Shown in pieces: positions 12,331 through 13,340 of a DNA stretch of 13,340 bases (positions within the stretch are counted from its first letter, which is position 1; each line of letters starts with the position of its first letter). Where the stretch lies: positions 1 through 13,340 of the forward strand of contig JASLDK010000230.1 of assembly GCA_030145945.1 (NCBI GenBank), given 5' to 3'. A model generated the notes under the pieces. It had not been told where the DNA came from, ran no database searches, and was given only the letters and a program-made list of their open reading frames with translations. This stretch comes from Nocardioides sp. GTDB lineage: Bacteria > Actinomycetota > Actinomycetes > Propionibacteriales > Nocardioidaceae. The translations under genes and the position numbers were made by a program.

Positions 12331-13104
12331 CTATTCCCAGACTGCGGCGATCGGGAGGCTCCACATCCGGTGGCCGTAGGAGTGTCCGCGGGCCGCGGTG
12401 TTGAGCACGACTCCCCCTTGGAATCGTCGGTCGGCGCGGTCGGCGAGGGCACGCAATCGACCGAACTGGTGCGGGCGCAGGCTGGCGGCGGTGCGGACCT
12501 CGATCCCGAGGATGCTGTCGTCGGGCAGCTCGATCACGAGGTCGACCTCGAGCCCGTTGCGTTCGCGCAGATGGCTCACCCGGTGCTCGACCTGGCTGGT
12601 CGGCTGTTGCTGCAGGAGATGAGCTGCGACCATGCCGCGCAGCAGGGGCGCGAGGCGGCGGCGGCCGGACAGGTCCTCGAGGCCGGACAGGGAGTCCCCT
12701 GCGAGATGGCGAGCCAGTGCGGGATCGGTGAACACCACCTGCGGACGCCCGATCGCCCGCTTCGCCACCGCCGCCCGCGAGCCCGGCAGCAGGCCGATCA
12801 CCCCGAGTTCGACGAGCAGATCGACGTACGGCGTCAACGTGGTGACCGGGAATCCGGCGGCGGCCGCGATCCGGGCCTTGTTGAGCTCTGCCGTCGGCGG
12901 ATCGGCAAGGGCCGCCAGCACCGCACGCAGCCGGTCGGGGTCGATCCTGCGCATGCCCCTGGCTCGGGCCACGAGAGCGTCGACCTCCTGGTCGACCCCA
13001 CGCCGGTCCATCAGCCGCAGGTAGTCCCCCAACTCCCACCCGGTCCGCACCTCGCCGGGCACCAACGCCCGCGACGTGAGGCGGGCGACGAGGTCGGCGG
13101 GCAC
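12331..13104 (-). CDS. Stand-alone DUF4143 protein without the usual ATPase domain
   Basis: A 257-residue protein. The middle part (winged-helix-like; DRLRAVLAALADPPTAELNKARIA then FPVTTLTPYVDLLVELGVIGLLPG) and the C-terminal VSHLRERNGLEVDLVIELPDDSILGIEVRTAA, RFQGGVVLNTAA match the second half of AAA/DUF4143 proteins, whose C-terminal domain is related to restriction-type nucleases (E-V-D...E-V-K pattern; here the Lys is Arg in IEVRTAA). The N-terminal P-loop ATPase of about 150-180 residues is absent. Start GTG 13104 is chosen because TACGCT ends seven bases upstream; the longest frame goes to 13314 but would collide with the divergent gene. It may be a remnant or a deliberately ATPase-free form. 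Function unknown; full-length relatives are often linked to toxin-like or defence functions without firm proof. Confidence 0.75.
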   Translation of the reverse strand: MPADLVARLTSRALVPGEVRTGWELGDYLRLMDRRGVDQEVDALVARARGMRRIDPDRLRAVLAALADPPTAELNKARIAAAAGFPVTTLTPYVDLLVELGVIGLLPGSRAAVAKRAIGRPQVVFTDPALARHLAGDSLSGLEDLSGRRRLAPLLRGMVAAHLLQQQPTSQVEHRVSHLRERNGLEVDLVIELPDDSILGIEVRTAASLRPHQFGRLRALADRADRRFQGGVVLNTAARGHSYGHRMWSLPIAAVWE

Positions 13105-13111
13105 GTCGAGC

Positions 13112-13117
13112 AGCGTA
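13112..13117 (-). promoter_or_regulatory. -10 box TACGCT, leaderless DUF4143 promoter
   Basis: Minus-strand TACGCT is followed by seven bases and the GTG at 13104. Its presence at the correct distance argues that the short protein is expressed as such and is not simply a decayed 3' fragment. Confidence 0.5.
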
Positions 13118-13247
13118 GACGAGCGTCGATCGGCCGCACCGACGCCGCCTGAGACGCCCTCTGCGGGACGCCACGAGCAAACTCGTCGATTTGTCTGCGA
13201 CTGTCGGTCGGATGCGCCGCCACGCGCCGCGGCATGGCACCATGGTC

Positions 13248-13262
13248 GAGCCCTGAGGGCTC
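13248..13262. promoter_or_regulatory. Inverted repeat in the divergent region before the last gene
   Basis: GAGCCC, TGA, GGGCTC, a perfect six-base repeat about 50 bases upstream of ATG 13313. It could be an operator for the rightmost gene. Apart from this and the DUF4143 -10 box, the 208-base region 13105-13312 shows nothing I can name. Confidence 0.3.
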
Positions 13263-13312
13263 TCCTGCCCTCATTGCAGAGCAGAACCATCGAAAGGACG
13301 GGTCGCGCACGC

Positions 13313-13340
13313 ATGGCAGCAACGCAAAGCGACTACCGCC
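13313..13340 (+). CDS. Start of an unidentified gene, truncated by window edge
   Basis: ATG 13313 opens a frame MAATQSDYR that runs off the window. AAAGGA at 13293-13298 is a purine-rich site but lies 14 bases before the ATG, longer than usual. Only nine codons are visible, so the product cannot be named. The DUF4143 gene is transcribed away from it. Confidence 0.4.

Overview
The window comes from a high-GC actinobacterium. GC-rich third codon positions, an F420-type luciferase-like oxidoreductase, and an Xre regulator / HbhA-like / DUF2516 gene order like that around hbhA in Mycobacterium all fit. The overall protein flavour resembles Nocardioidaceae (Nocardioides or Aeromicrobium), but that placement is inferred from memory of the families and not from a search. 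I see no rRNA, tRNA, CRISPR array, transposase or phage gene. The window reads as ordinary chromosome with several unusual genes.

Layout. 2-820 (+): 3' part of an F420-dependent LLM-class oxidoreductase. It runs tail-to-tail into, and overlaps, a crotonase-family gene (765-1541, -), which is coupled to a VanZ-like membrane protein gene (1538-1918, -). 2000-3672 (+): a two-gene operon of a RibD-C type reductase and a divergent dihydropteroate-synthase-like protein. 3753-3926 (+): a 57-residue basic protein with a clear ribosome binding site. 3929-4933 (-) galE and 5087-6268 (+) manA diverge from a shared 153 bp region. 6296-7811 (-): DUF2516 membrane protein, HbhA-like lysine-rich coiled-coil protein and an Xre regulator, with an inverted repeat over the regulator's promoter. 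7929-9827 (+): a 632-residue fusion of a degenerate ATP-sulfurylase-like region, APS kinase and low-molecular-weight protein tyrosine phosphatase, followed one base later by a TauE/SafE anion exporter (9829-10830). 10835-10969 (-): a 44-residue single-helix membrane peptide. 11114-12280 (-): UDP-glucose dehydrogenase. 12331-13104 (-): a stand-alone DUF4143 protein lacking its usual ATPase half. 13313 onward (+): start of an unidentified gene cut by the window edge.

How it fits together. galE, manA and ugd supply UDP-galactose, mannose-6-phosphate/fructose-6-phosphate interconversion and UDP-glucuronate, all precursors of cell-surface polysaccharide. The APS-kinase fusion would make PAPS, the universal sulfate donor. 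Its phosphatase domain belongs to the family that controls polysaccharide tyrosine kinases and Ugd in other bacteria, and TauE exports sulfite or related anions. A link to sulfated surface polymer is plausible but inferred. The RibD-like and DHPS-like pair suggests a side branch of pterin, folate or flavin metabolism.

The strongest sequence-level pattern is promoter architecture. Seven transcription-unit-leading genes have a -10-like hexamer (TAnnnT, once CATGAT) ending exactly 6 or 7 bases before their ATG/GTG, the arrangement of actinobacterial leaderless mRNAs. I used it to choose starts, several of which are well downstream of the longest possible reading frame.
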